Shown here: piece by piece, positions 24,028-34,600 of the stretch
Position numbering within the stretch: position 1 is the first letter of the stretch
Layout: every line of letters begins with the position of its first letter
NCBI RefSeq assembly: GCF_016920785.2
Contig: NW_024609835.1
Span: 79,598,795-79,662,794, forward strand
Direction: 5' to 3'
Length of the DNA: 64,000 nt
Source of the DNA: Ixodes scapularis
Lineage: Eukaryota > Arthropoda > Arachnida > Ixodida > Ixodidae
Made by a program: the position numbers and the translations under genes
The notes under the pieces: generated by a model
What the model saw: the letters and a program-made list of their open reading frames with translations, nothing else
What the model was told of the DNA's origin: nothing
Databases searched by the model: none

Positions 24028-26165
24028 GTGAAAGGGCGTGCTCGATACAGTCCGATCATCTTCGCAGCGGTCGCCGGCGCGGAGGTCGGCGCTATCTACG
24101 CTAGCCTCGGCGCTTCAGGGATGCGCCTTTGTACTGTTCGTCGCTCCGGGTGTCCAAGTGCGACGAGCCAGGCGAGCGCGCGCGGAGCATTCTGATTGGG
24201 CTAGCCTGGCGCGAAAAAGAGCAAAATCGATTTCGCGACAGCGCCGCCGAAGCGCACTGGCCAACACCGGTTTCGATTTCTACGCCGAGGCGACGTTCGT
24301 TTTCGCAGGAGAAATGTCACTAAACGCGAGAATACACGAAAGGTCTCCGACCAGCCGTAACGTCATACGCAGATCTTTCGACTGCCAAGCGCTCGTCGCT
24401 CGTATGGGTAGCGCGTGCAATTGGAAGCTTGACAGGCGTATCCCCCCAAACCTACAGCAGTCGTGACGGAAAAGAGCGAGAGTGCGCGTGCATAGATTTG
24501 GTATAGAGCGTTTTCGCATAACCTCAAACCAGCCAGTAACTGACGTACCCTCGACCTGGTGCATTTTTGGATTGCCCGCTGACACAGGGTATGCAACCGC
24601 CAAGGGTATAGGCGAAAGGCTTAAAAACGTACGACGTGCATGAGTTAGTTCCGAGTGCTCCTTTTTACCGTGCTGCAATTTCCGAAAATCTACGGTTGTC
24701 TGGCTACCACTGCGTGGTCGACGGATAAATAATTTTAAAAAGCATAAGAATAATAGCAGCAAGTGTGTCATGAGCACAAGAAGCTGCAGCACGAGAGTGG
24801 CTGCAATGTTATCGAGCTTCGCATTTTCCCCAAGAATCCTTATTTATGAAGTCAGTCGATTGCGAGCTTGAATCGCGAGAGATTGGTATCAGAATCAACG
24901 TCACGTTTAAGCTCACGACCACTTCGTCTACGACAAGAGGACCGATTTTAATTCCCGGTGCAGGTGGTCCAATTAGGTTATCACTGCAAGCCCCATGGTA
25001 TGTGAAAGGTATGAAAAAATCTTCATGCCACCACTCAAGATGGGGCTATCAAATGTCGAGAGCTTACCTCCATAGACTACATTAAACTGCTCATATATAC
25101 TTCGCTGCGGAAACTCAATCAAAACACCCCACCGTCTTCGTCCTCGTTCTCTCGAGGAGGCAAGGTGATGGCCTGGGAGTAGCCAGCTGGATTCAACCGG
25201 ACAAGCTCCAACCAAGTTATTGCAGCCCACCATAGCCAAGTCTAGCCAAGTTCCCCCCATACTCACACCGTTGCCTACCCAGATAGCTGTGCTGCCAGAA
25301 CTAGCCGGTATTTCTTTTTTTAAGCCGCTAGACGGCGACGTCGGCGCCGCAATTCTCAAGATGGCGGCGCCGTTGAAGAAAAGGTCTATAGGCGCTGAAG
25401 ATGAGTGAGAGCGGAGGTTCCGTAAACTCTGGATATGACGTCAGGCTCCGGGAAGCAGGTACCTTCGGGTGACACACCTCTGCGATGCATATTCAGACGA
25501 AAACGGGCCGTTGGGGCGGGGGGGGGGGGGGGGGGGGGTATGATCGAGTTCAGGATTTCTGGATCAACAGCGAACTTTCGGTCCCTTTGATACAAGCTGC
25601 GGGGCGCTAATACATTCGGACGTCCCCCCAGCTCCCCCTTCCCCCCCTTTCACCTTTTGTCCGAAACCACCTATGGGAGTGCTTCATTTTTAACGAGCGA
25701 AGATGCATAAGGAACTTCATGAAACGTCGGTCAAGATTCTTTTGCGGAAGTACTACACAGTGCAGACAAATGGTTGGTGCCGTATTGGTCACTACCAAAG
25801 AACCTATTAACCAATTAGTCGACAAACAAAAGTAAAGCCTCAGTAAGAACCATGCTGAGCATCATCAAGGACCGCAAAAAAGGTTGCTATTGTAAAAAAA
25901 AAGAAAAAAAGTCATGTGCAACACTTTTTTGCTCCTCCCCTCCCCTGACCCTAAATAAAAATAATTTGAGGGGACTACCGAGATTTCGGTATCGCACTGA
26001 CTGTATCTCACGGGCCAGAGTCAATAGAAAACTAAAACTTCAAAGCGCATTCGAATGACTTTATCTTTCAGGCAATTGCATGCCGCGACCTTTATACAGC
26101 GTGCTCGTGAATGGCAGTTTTTTGGGTGGCTAATACCCTGCACGAACACTTTCTAGGCCCAAAGC
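24028..26165. other. Intronic stretch; CpG-rich block 24.04-24.47 kb and a G21 tract
   Basis: 24038-24466 is an unusually GC- and CpG-rich block with a 142-codon open frame. It encodes Arg/Ser/Ala-rich sequence without a recognised domain and is probably part of an old DNA element. A G21 tract lies at 25518-25538. No gene can be supported. Confidence 0.4.
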
Positions 26166-26935
26166 TGTGTATTTTTTTTTTATTCATTGTTATTCTTTAG
26201 GACCCGAAGGCATTACAGAAGGGGGGTGGGTATAGCGACAATATACAAACAAAACAAATATATCTAACTAGTAGTTAAACAGGATAAAAAATAGAATTAG
26301 AAATAGTATAGAAACAAAGCCAATTTGCTTAACAAGGGAGGCATAGATAATGCAAAAATAATTTTAAACAGTAACTCGATAATAGGAGCTCTCGACAATC
26401 TCCACTACAGCTACGGGTAGGCGATTCTAGACCATAAACGTAAAAAAAAAAAAAAAAAAATACGGAAACAAAGTGTTGTGTAACAGTCAACAATGCCAAC
26501 TTTATATCGATCGTCGACGTGCGATGATATATAAAACGGTTGTATTAACAAAAGCTGGCGCATTGACGCTTTAAGATGATATATCTTGTGAAATAAGCAC
26601 ATCCGTGACACTTTCCTGCGAAGAGAAGGGTCAGGTAAGCACAGATTTGAATACATTGCTGATACATTGGACGCACTGTGATAGCTATGTAGTATGAATC
26701 GAGCAGAACGGTTTTGGAGGGCTTCAGGTGATGCAAGTATTCTACCAGGATCCCAGAACGCTGCTGCATATTCAAGTTTACTTCGGACAGAAGACTTATG
26801 AAGAAGTAGTTTTAAAGAGATAAAAACAAGAGAGAAGTTTCTTTTAAGATAACCTAACATGCGGTTTGAATTATTGATACGCTGTTGTGCGAAAGTTTTT
26901 GCCGCCATCAAAAAAAAAAAAAAAAAAAAAGTTAA
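26166..26935 (-). pseudogene. 3' fragment of a CR1-type LINE (RT thumb, 3' UTR)
   Basis: Minus-strand reading of 26911-26460 gives the RT C-terminal segment with RMLGYLKRNFSLV, LKLLLHKSSVRSKLEYAAAF and ALQNRSARFILHSYHS. These are hallmarks of a CR1-like LINE common in arachnids. The 3' UTR continues to about 26170 and ends with a CCTTCGGGTCCT-type stem and AATGAATAAAAAAAAA tail. A(n) runs in + orientation at 26442-26460 and 26911-26931 interrupt the copy. It is 5'-truncated, and only about 770 bp remain. Confidence 0.75.
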
Positions 26936-27441
26936 GCCGTGTATTTGTGTGCTCCCTCATTAGGCACGAGTCCCAAAGCGGACGCAACACGCTCGTCGAA
27001 CTTCTGCGCCGCATCGGATGTTTCTTGGTGTAGCAAATAATTCAGCATCACGGCTTTGTCATATCATGGAGGTGTTGGCTGCTCGCGCGAGACAGTGGTA
27101 TTCGAAGTAACTTATCTAATACATCCTCAATATTAGCCAGAAATATTCTAATTAAAATCATGCCTTTATCTTAGGTAAATTGATAGTTATTTATAAAAAA
27201 AGGTAATGAATTATTAGAATTTTTTGTTCAACTTCTTAAATGCGCTCTTGGAAGTTATCAACATTCTAAAATCTTTCCGTAAGCCTACGTTTCTCCATAG
27301 ATCACTTGTGAGCCAGTCACGGCTTTCTAAGGACGGATAATTGGAAGAATGACTAGAGTGAGAGTATGTTTAAATCCTAAAATGTAGTGTGAGATATCAC
27401 CCCAAGCATAACGTCACACTGAGCTGCCTTCATGATTTATT
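26936..27441. other. Intronic stretch without recognised features
   Basis: No gene, array or paired terminal repeat seen. Confidence 0.5.
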
Positions 27442-27445
27442 TTAA

Positions 27446-28083
27446 AGGGATACTTCAACGAAATTTGAAATATTCCTGTCGTGTTCAAAAATAGGTTGAA
27501 TATGATTCACAATATCCATAAATGACAATCGCACGTTTGTATTTTGAGCCTAGTTGCTGTATTTTTCGTTATAAACGGCTGCCTCTGGCCAGAGCTCGGA
27601 GAAGGCCAAGCGGAGACCACGTGACATCCAACGTAATCGCGACGTAGGTCGTCTCGGGGCGATCAAAGCTACGGCGAGGCTGACGTCGACAGGATGGCCT
27701 AGTCGTTCCAGCCACCGAAGCGGCTGCTTTTGCACGAAATTTGAGTGACGGGTTAATCTTCTATGATCTTGTAGGCGGACAATAGCGACTTCTGCGACAC
27801 ACAAAAGGAATTCTCGGGAAGAGGGGAGTTCCTCCTTCCCCTCTTTTCTCGTTGTGGCCGGAGGCGAGACACTCACCGTCACTAGATGTCAAGGTTCCTA
27901 GACGGGCATTACAAGCGAGGCGTCAGCGACATCCACCAGGTGCTCTTTGATAATCGTTTAATTCGTTTTAAAATTCCTTTTTTGACTTTTTTAACAAGAT
28001 ATTGGTATGTTCGATGTGATACTGCTCCTTTGAACACATATAGACAAAAAAAATGAGCGCAGAAATTTTGTTGTAGTATCCCT
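27446..28083. mobile_element. TTAA-flanked MITE, Kolobok- or piggyBac-like
   Basis: TTAA at 27442-27445 and 28084-28087 flank termini AGGGATACTTCAACGAAATT and the inverted AGGGATACTACAACAAAATT (about 20 of 25 bp conserved). TTAA duplication with AGGG-type ends fits Kolobok best; piggyBac is possible. At 638 bp it has no transposase. The central part is GC-rich. Confidence 0.7.
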
Positions 28084-28149
28084 TTAATACACGATGTGCA
28101 AAAAATATGATTTTTTTTTTTTACCATTGCAAAAATAAGTTACGCAATG

Positions 28150-28465
28150 CCGAACGCTCATTTTCCGCCCATATGTGGCACTAGAGGTCCGTAGAAAGGT
28201 TTCAGCTCTAACCGTTATCTTGTTCAACGAGTGATATTTGTGAAATCTTTAATAGAAAAATGACAGCCAACAGACTTTTCAAATACATGTAGCTCTATGG
28301 CGCAGTTACCGAAAACGGGCAAAAATGGGACTCATTTTCCCGTTTAAAATTTGAGAAAATAACATAACTTTTAGATAAAATAACGGTTGGTGTTGAAATT
28401 TTTGCATCTGGTTCAAACCTCTAGCTTTTCACTTGGGCCTTGGGCGGAAATTGAGCACTCGGAGA
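28150..28465. mobile_element. Possible small MITE with imperfect terminal inverted repeats
   Basis: CGAACGCTCATTTTCCGCCC at the left is matched by GGGCGGAAATTGAGCACTCG at the right (about 16 of 20 paired). ATGC occurs just outside both ends. The interior is AT-rich and non-coding. Superfamily unknown. Confidence 0.4.
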
Positions 28466-28621
28466 TGCATAGTTTATTTTTCCGATGCAAAAAAATCTCT
28501 AACATGCTTTCTTTTTCATTTTGTTTATAAGGGGGGGGGGGGGGGCGCAAGTGCCGTTTAGTTCGTCTAAATAAACGTACACGAACGAGTGTGTCACATG
28601 ATCATGTCCTATATATATTTC

Positions 28622-29133
28622 CAGACGTAGGAAGTAATCCGTTACTTTTTTTTTCAGTAACCTGCAATGTAATTTTGTTACAAAATATTGATAACGGATT
28701 ACTTTAATCAGTCGTTCGTGCAATGCATATACAAACATGCGAAACAAAGATCAAGAAGACAACGCAGAGTTAGCGTTGTCTTCTTGACCTCCGGAGGTAG
28801 ACGCTACTACTGAGCATGCGCACCGTTAGCTTTGTCTGCAGCATTTCAGGAATAATTGCCTGTCGCCGTAAGCTGGGGGACTGGCGAGTGTGGTGGCCGC
28901 TTTCGCTTTCTTGTCAACGTACAGGTGAACGGAGGGCACCTACGTTCTTTATCTTAAGTACAATATTTTATTTCTACAAGGACTACCCTAATACGGGCAA
29001 GTAAAAACGGACAGTAGTGTTGCAGAACATCTTTCAAAACATCAATATTGTTTATATGTTTTCTTCAAAATGTGCAGAAAACGTAACGTGAAAGTAATTA
29101 GTATTGTGTCCAGTAAAGTAATTTTAATTACAT
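28622..29133. mobile_element. hAT-like fragment, left end only
   Basis: Begins CAGACGTAGGAAGTAATCC and carries GTTAC/GTAAC-rich blocks at 28.63-28.71 and 29.08-29.13 kb, as hAT subterminal regions do. No proper right terminus is found before Penelope-like sequence starts at about 29134. A 15-bp perfect stem (TCAAGAAGACAACGC and its complement, about 28750-28786) lies inside. Confidence 0.45.
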
Positions 29134-29350
29134 GAGATTGTGACAGGTGCCCATGGTCTCTGGTACTCAATGAAACGTTGACTTTCGGAAGTTATAAAAC
29201 AAAAAAGAGAGAAATCTAAGATGCTTTTAAAATCCGTGTGAAGGGCAATGAGGCCTGCATGCATTAGCATACTGTCAGTCCTTTCAACATATAAGGAATT
29301 TGAATTCATCTTGCGAAAAGTTTGATTTTGGCGAATGGTTCGCTTGAGAG
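29134..29350 (+). pseudogene. Penelope-like element, C-terminal fragment
   Basis: Translation gives CDRCPWSLVLNETLTF, then TKKREI and DAFKIRVKGNEACM. These correspond to the region after the GIY-YIG core in the copy at 36.8-37.0 kb (CDRCSCSLVLD...IFQAFKTRVKSVKHA). The two DNA segments align over about 215 bp, ending in the same ATGGTTCGCTTG motif. A stop interrupts REI*DAF. Only the 3' end of the element survives. Confidence 0.7.
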
Positions 29351-29357
29351 TGTATGC

Positions 29358-30036
29358 ACAGGGTGTTTTTATTTTAGACTAACATATTTCTTTAAAAAAA
29401 AGACGTTGAATTTATTCGTATGCAGTTTGTGCAGGTGAGTTATACGGCCAGGGAGACATAGTATAGGGCGCTATTTGTAACGATCAGTCGGCTAATTAAC
29501 TGAAATTCCTTAAAATACTTTTTAATTAATGAAAATAGGCACACTCCAATTAGAAACTTGCTGAGCGTCATCGAAAAAACGAAAACAGTAATTTTCAGAA
29601 ATACTTTGAGCGCGTGAGAAGCGTAGTAGTTTACTAAGGTTACCAACTTTGGGTACAAGGCTGAGGCTAGATAAGACACGGAAAAATCGCGCGGGCGCCT
29701 TACCGCAACCGCTAGCCTTGTACCTGCTCCACGAGTGGTAACTTTAGTGCACTACTACGCTTCGCACGCGCTCAGTCTTCCTGAAAATGACTGATTTAGT
29801 GGTTTTTTCGATGATGCTCAGCAAGTTTCTAATTGGAAACATATTTCTATTTTCACTCATCTAAATGTTCATAACCAAATTTGAATTAATTAGCCGACTG
29901 ATCGTTACGATCAGCCCCCTATACTCTGTCCCCCTGGTCGTATGACTCACCAGCACAAACCGCAGAAATGTAACGTTCACGGCTTTGTTCAACAAATTTG
30001 CTAGGTTAAAAAAAACAAAAAAAACAAAGAAACCTG
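29358..30036. mobile_element. Long foldback element with ~250-bp inverted arms
   Basis: The left terminus is ACAGGGTGTTTTTATTTTAG. Arms at 29422-29671 and 29711-29963 are imperfect reverse complements (for example TGAGCGCGTGAGAAGCGTAG against CTACGCTTCGCACGCGCTCA) around a 39-bp spacer. The right terminus has decayed to AAAGAAACCTGG near 30025-30036. A related half-element ends AAACACCCTGT near 47621, and both share a block like TTTCAATGATGCTAAGCAA. There is no coding capacity. The superfamily is unclear. Confidence 0.7.
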
Positions 30037-31640
30037 GTATATGTTCATTTTTTCCGAATAAAACTTCAGTTGAGAGCGACGAGGACGAAAACGAAGATCG
30101 CGTCGGCTGGACGCAATTTATCTCAAGAAGAAGGAAACAAGCAGAGAAGAAAAAAGAAACCGCACCGAAGCCGGTGCATGAAAAATACCCACCACGTCCG
30201 AAAGGAACGCCGCGCTTCCTCAGGAACACAAAAAATGAATTTCGAATTGTCTATCGGGTGCAGGGCGGCATTGACCTTGCGAAACTACCAAGATGGATGG
30301 TATACGACGCAGTGAGAACTGCGGCAGTGGGTCCGGCAAGTCGAAACGAGCCGGACAACGCACCGAAGATCCTCCTTCAACCGGCGCAGAACCTCGTCAC
30401 GCTGAGCACACCTAGCCTGGCGGTGGCTACGGAAGCAAGCTCGGCCACTACGCTCACGGTAGCCGGCAAGACCTACCCACTCAAGGCATACATCGCCTCA
30501 CCGGAGAATACCGTCAAGGTCGGTATCCATGGCATAAAGAAAAACACATCACCAGAGGAGCTCTTTGCCAACACGAGGGTAGGGCCGAACTTCGAGCTCG
30601 TATATGGGAGGATGCTTGGAAGCTCGGAGACAGCGCTGCTCACCTTCCAGGGCCAACGAGCACCTCGTCAAGTTATCTACCAGCACGGCATCTACGAATG
30701 TCGAAAATACACCCCACTCCGACAGATCTGCAGCAAGTGCCACGAACTGGGACATAGGGCAGACATCTGCCCGAGACCGGACGTGAACCTGTGCAAGGTG
30801 TGCGGACAAAGTAACAGCGAGAAGCATCAATGCACCGTGTCGTGTCGCAACTGTGGGGGCGCACATGTCGCGACGGCTAAATTTTGCCCGGCCCGTCGCA
30901 GGCAGCCCCCGGCCACCCCACCACGACGAGCGTGGCAAGCAAGGCAAAGCAAAAAAACTCCGCCACTCTCTGGCAAGGACTTTCCATCTCTGCCAGGGAC
31001 ACATTACCCCGCTCACTTAGCAGGAGGCGCCGATCCCGCAGCAGAGGAAGGAGCACCAGTCGGGAAGAGAGTCGCAGCCGATCAAGAGACCTCCGAGGGC
31101 CGCAGCCCCAGACACGCGACCCCAGACCCGAAAGCCCGGCAAGGGAACAACCCGCGGCCACGCAAAAGGTGAGCTGGAATAAGCCCTTAGCCAACTCTCA
31201 ACCCTCAAAACCGAACGAGAGTAAGGAAATACTACAAATAGCGCAAACAGGGATAGAGCCGATCAAAGCAGAAATACGAGAAATTAAAGATAGACTCGCC
31301 TCCCTCGAAAACTGTATAGGTCTACTCATGCGTAAAATAGATGCCTTAGGCAACAAGAAGATAGAGGCCATGTCCACCCTCCCGCGTCAGCAGCCAGCGG
31401 AACAAACACAGACAGAAGCCTCGGAAGCAGACGGCGAGGAAACAGAAGAGAGCCTCCGCCGGAAAAATAGACAGCTCAAACGGGATGTCCGAAGACTTTT
31501 TTGAGCGTTAGAAGAGACCCAAAACGGGCAAATAGGGAGAGATATAAACGACTGCAAAAGAATAAAGCATGCCGATGGCCATCCTAAACCCAGCTCGACA
31601 GATATCATGGGTAGCACAGCATGGCCCCTAGCCCAGTGAG
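29985..31640 (+). pseudogene. I-clade LINE ORF1 (gag-like, CCHC), frameshifted
   Basis: The first frame (29985-31172) has an acidic start, a basic stretch FISRRRKQAEKKK, a central gag-like region and three zinc knuckles from residue 249 (CSKCHELGHRADIC, CKVCGQSNSEKHQC, CRNCGGAHVATAKFC). Around 31000-31020 the family-typical Arg/Ser-rich part (SLSRRRRSRSRGRSTSREES) and a coiled-coil-like segment (IKAEIREIKDRLASLENC) lie in another frame, so one indel has occurred. That frame meets TGA at 31502-31504, then runs on (ALEETQNGQIGRDIND...) to TGA at 31638-31640, overlapping the ORF2 start by 20 bases. The original ORF1 was thus about 550 residues and is now broken twice. Its first ~17 codons lie within the foldback element. 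Confidence 0.75.
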
Positions 31641-34600
31641 CGAACCGCATATTATAATCTGGCAATGGAACTGCCGCAGTTACCAGCCGAAGGAGGGATC
31701 ATTGACGCAACACATATTAGGATCCACGTCGCAGCCAGACATAATTGCTGTGCAAGAGACCGGCAAAACACCGCGAGTCCCCCGATATGTCACTTTCAAG
31801 CCCGAAGGTCAAACGCAGGTGGCAACCCTAGTCGGTAAAAGACACACGGCTATAGAGCATGAAGTGGGCCTTCCTCAGGATCAGATTCAGCATTGCCTAG
31901 TGGAAATCGTACCCAGGAAAAGGGGCCGGCACAGTCTCTTCATACTTAATGTCTACTGCTCGCCTTCGGTGCGCAATCCTCCCCTTAGTCGAGTCCTCCA
32001 TCTAGCAGCAAACAAAGCCAACAACCATCCCCTGCTTATAGCTGGCGATTTTAATGCCCCGCACAGTATGTGGGGATACACTAATGACACCCCACGGGGA
32101 ACGGATGTGGCAAAAGCCGTAGAAAATCTATCGCTCGTCCTTCTTACAGATCCAGACTTCCCCACCCGTATTGGTAATAGAGCGTGCCGAGACACTTGCC
32201 CGGACCTCACCCTAACCAAGAATGTTGCCAATGCTGTATGGGAAAACACGGGGGTTGAATTAGGAAGCGATCATTACATTCTGTCAACCGAGATTTATGG
32301 AACGGAGTATGAAAAAAAACGTGGCCGCCCCAACCGTAACATCGATTGGGACCTCTTTAGACAGTATTGCGATGATGCGGGTACCGTCGGGGTAGAAGAG
32401 TGGAGCCAAGGTATCATAGAGCGCCGAGAGGCGTGCACAACAACGGTCTACGGCAGCGAAGAGTTTCCGGAGGTCGACAACCACCTACTCCATTTATGGA
32501 ATAGACGTAGAATACTCATACGCCGTTGGTCCCGAAAGAAAACAAACCTAAGGCTTAAAAGACGCATTGACCGCCTCACAGCTGAAGCGGAACAATACGC
32601 TAAGGAGCTCTGCGCCCGTAATTGGGACGATATATGCGACCGCATGCAAGGAGGTCTAGGAACTAAGGAGACTTGGCGCCTAATACGGCATCTAATCGAT
32701 CCTAACAAAAGTAAATATCAGGTTTCGCAGGTCGCACAGAAGATCCTCCACCTCGACAGCAAGACGGACGACCAAATCTTAGACAGCATCAAGAATAAGT
32801 ACATTGGGCAATGCCCTGCGGCCATCTACGCGGAATACGGAGGAGAAGCGAATGAACACCTCGATCGGGAAATCACGTTGGCAGAAGTGCAATTCGCAGC
32901 CCAAGCTATTCGCCATAATACAACTCCTGAAAGAGATAAGATTGACTTCAAAATTCTCAAAAATCGGAATACTGAAGACTACGAACGCTTGACCAAGATC
33001 TACAATAGCATATGGGAAAGTAGCTCGCTCCCCCCTGAATGGAAGCACGCCGAAATCATACTTATCCCAAAGCCGGGAAAACCACCGGGCATTGAAAATA
33101 TGCGACCTATCTCGTTAACATCTTGTATGGGTAAGCTCCTCAAGCATATTATCCTCAATCGGCTGCAGCCCCACCTGGAAAGCGTCAATGCCTTAGCGGA
33201 CACCATGTTTGGCTTCCGCAGACATCTCTCTACACAGGACGTGCTCCTGCAGATCAAGGAGGAAATTTTAGACCGCAAATCCAGCCAGGCGAAAGCAATT
33301 CTAGCGCTAGATCTAGCCGGCGCATTTGATAATGTGCGACATGAGGCTATACTGGAGAACCTCTCACACACGAATTGCGGAGCCCGAATATATAACTATG
33401 TCAAGGATTTCCTCAGGGATCGTACCGCCACAATAGGTGTAGGCACCCTTCGCACTCCGGAGTTCCGTATGCCCAACAGAGGCACACCTCAGGGGTCAGT
33501 GCTCTCACCTACCCTGTTTAATATAGCGATGAGAAAGCTTCCAGAAGCTCTCTCTCAAATAGCAGGCATACGCTACGCGCTGTATGCGGATGACATTACC
33601 ATATGGACTCCGGCAGGCAGCCTGGGCGAACAAGAGAATGCACTGCAGAGCGCTATAGACACGGTACAAAACTATGTACAGCCTAGAGGCCTGCAATGCT
33701 CTGCCGAAAAATCTGAGCTCATCCTCATCAGAGAACGCAGAGGCCAAAAGAGACCTGATCCCCCCCTATACCTACACCTGCGAGGCCAAACGATTCCACA
33801 GGTCAAGTCGCTACGGATCCTAGGAATGCACCTGCAGGAGGGAGGGGGAGCAGGAGACAACGTCTCAAAAGTGCTTCGCTCCCTCGCGCAGGTGGAAAGG
33901 ATGGCCACCCGCACAATTAACAAGCGAAGAGGCCTTAAAGAGATCGACGGGGTGCGACTTGTGAATGCGCTCGTCATTAGCCGCATAGTTTATGCCTTAC
34001 CGTACCATAAACTCAACCAGGAGCAAACAAAGAAGATTGACACTGCAATTAGGAAAGCATTTAAACACGTCCTCGGCCTGCCAGTAAGCACGTCAAATGC
34101 GAAACTCGCAAGCCTAGGTTTACACAACACGTACGCCGAGCTTGCAGAGGCCCAGCTGCTCAACCAGCTAGAGCGACTCACAAAGAGCCCGACCGGGAGA
34201 AACCTCCTCGCAAAACTAGGATATGACTGTTTCCTCCGTGGCAGCGAAGACATCGAGATTCTAAATGATCAAATCAGAAGTAAAATTACAGTTCGTCCAA
34301 TCCCCAGACACATGCAACCGGGGAGACATGACGGCAGAAGACAGGCCAGAATTCGATTCTTAGAGCAACAAATACAAAGCTGGGACAATACTCTCTACAC
34401 GGATGCCTCTCGAGGCTCGAGCACAAATATTTACTCCTTGAGTGTAATCGACCAACATCTCTTAACCCGCTGCACGGCATCAATAAAAACATCCACCGTC
34501 GACGCCGCGGAGGAAACGGCTATAGCACTTGCAGCCTCGGCAAGCCGCGGACGGGACAGTGTCACTATAATCACAGATTCCCAGCAAGCGTGCCGGAATT

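Noticed and set aside
24038..24466. 142-codon frame in a CpG-rich block
   Set aside because: No domain, signal or splice context. High GC alone produces long open frames.
30549..31208. Minus-strand frames of 63-155 codons
   Set aside because: They are shadows of LINE ORF1.
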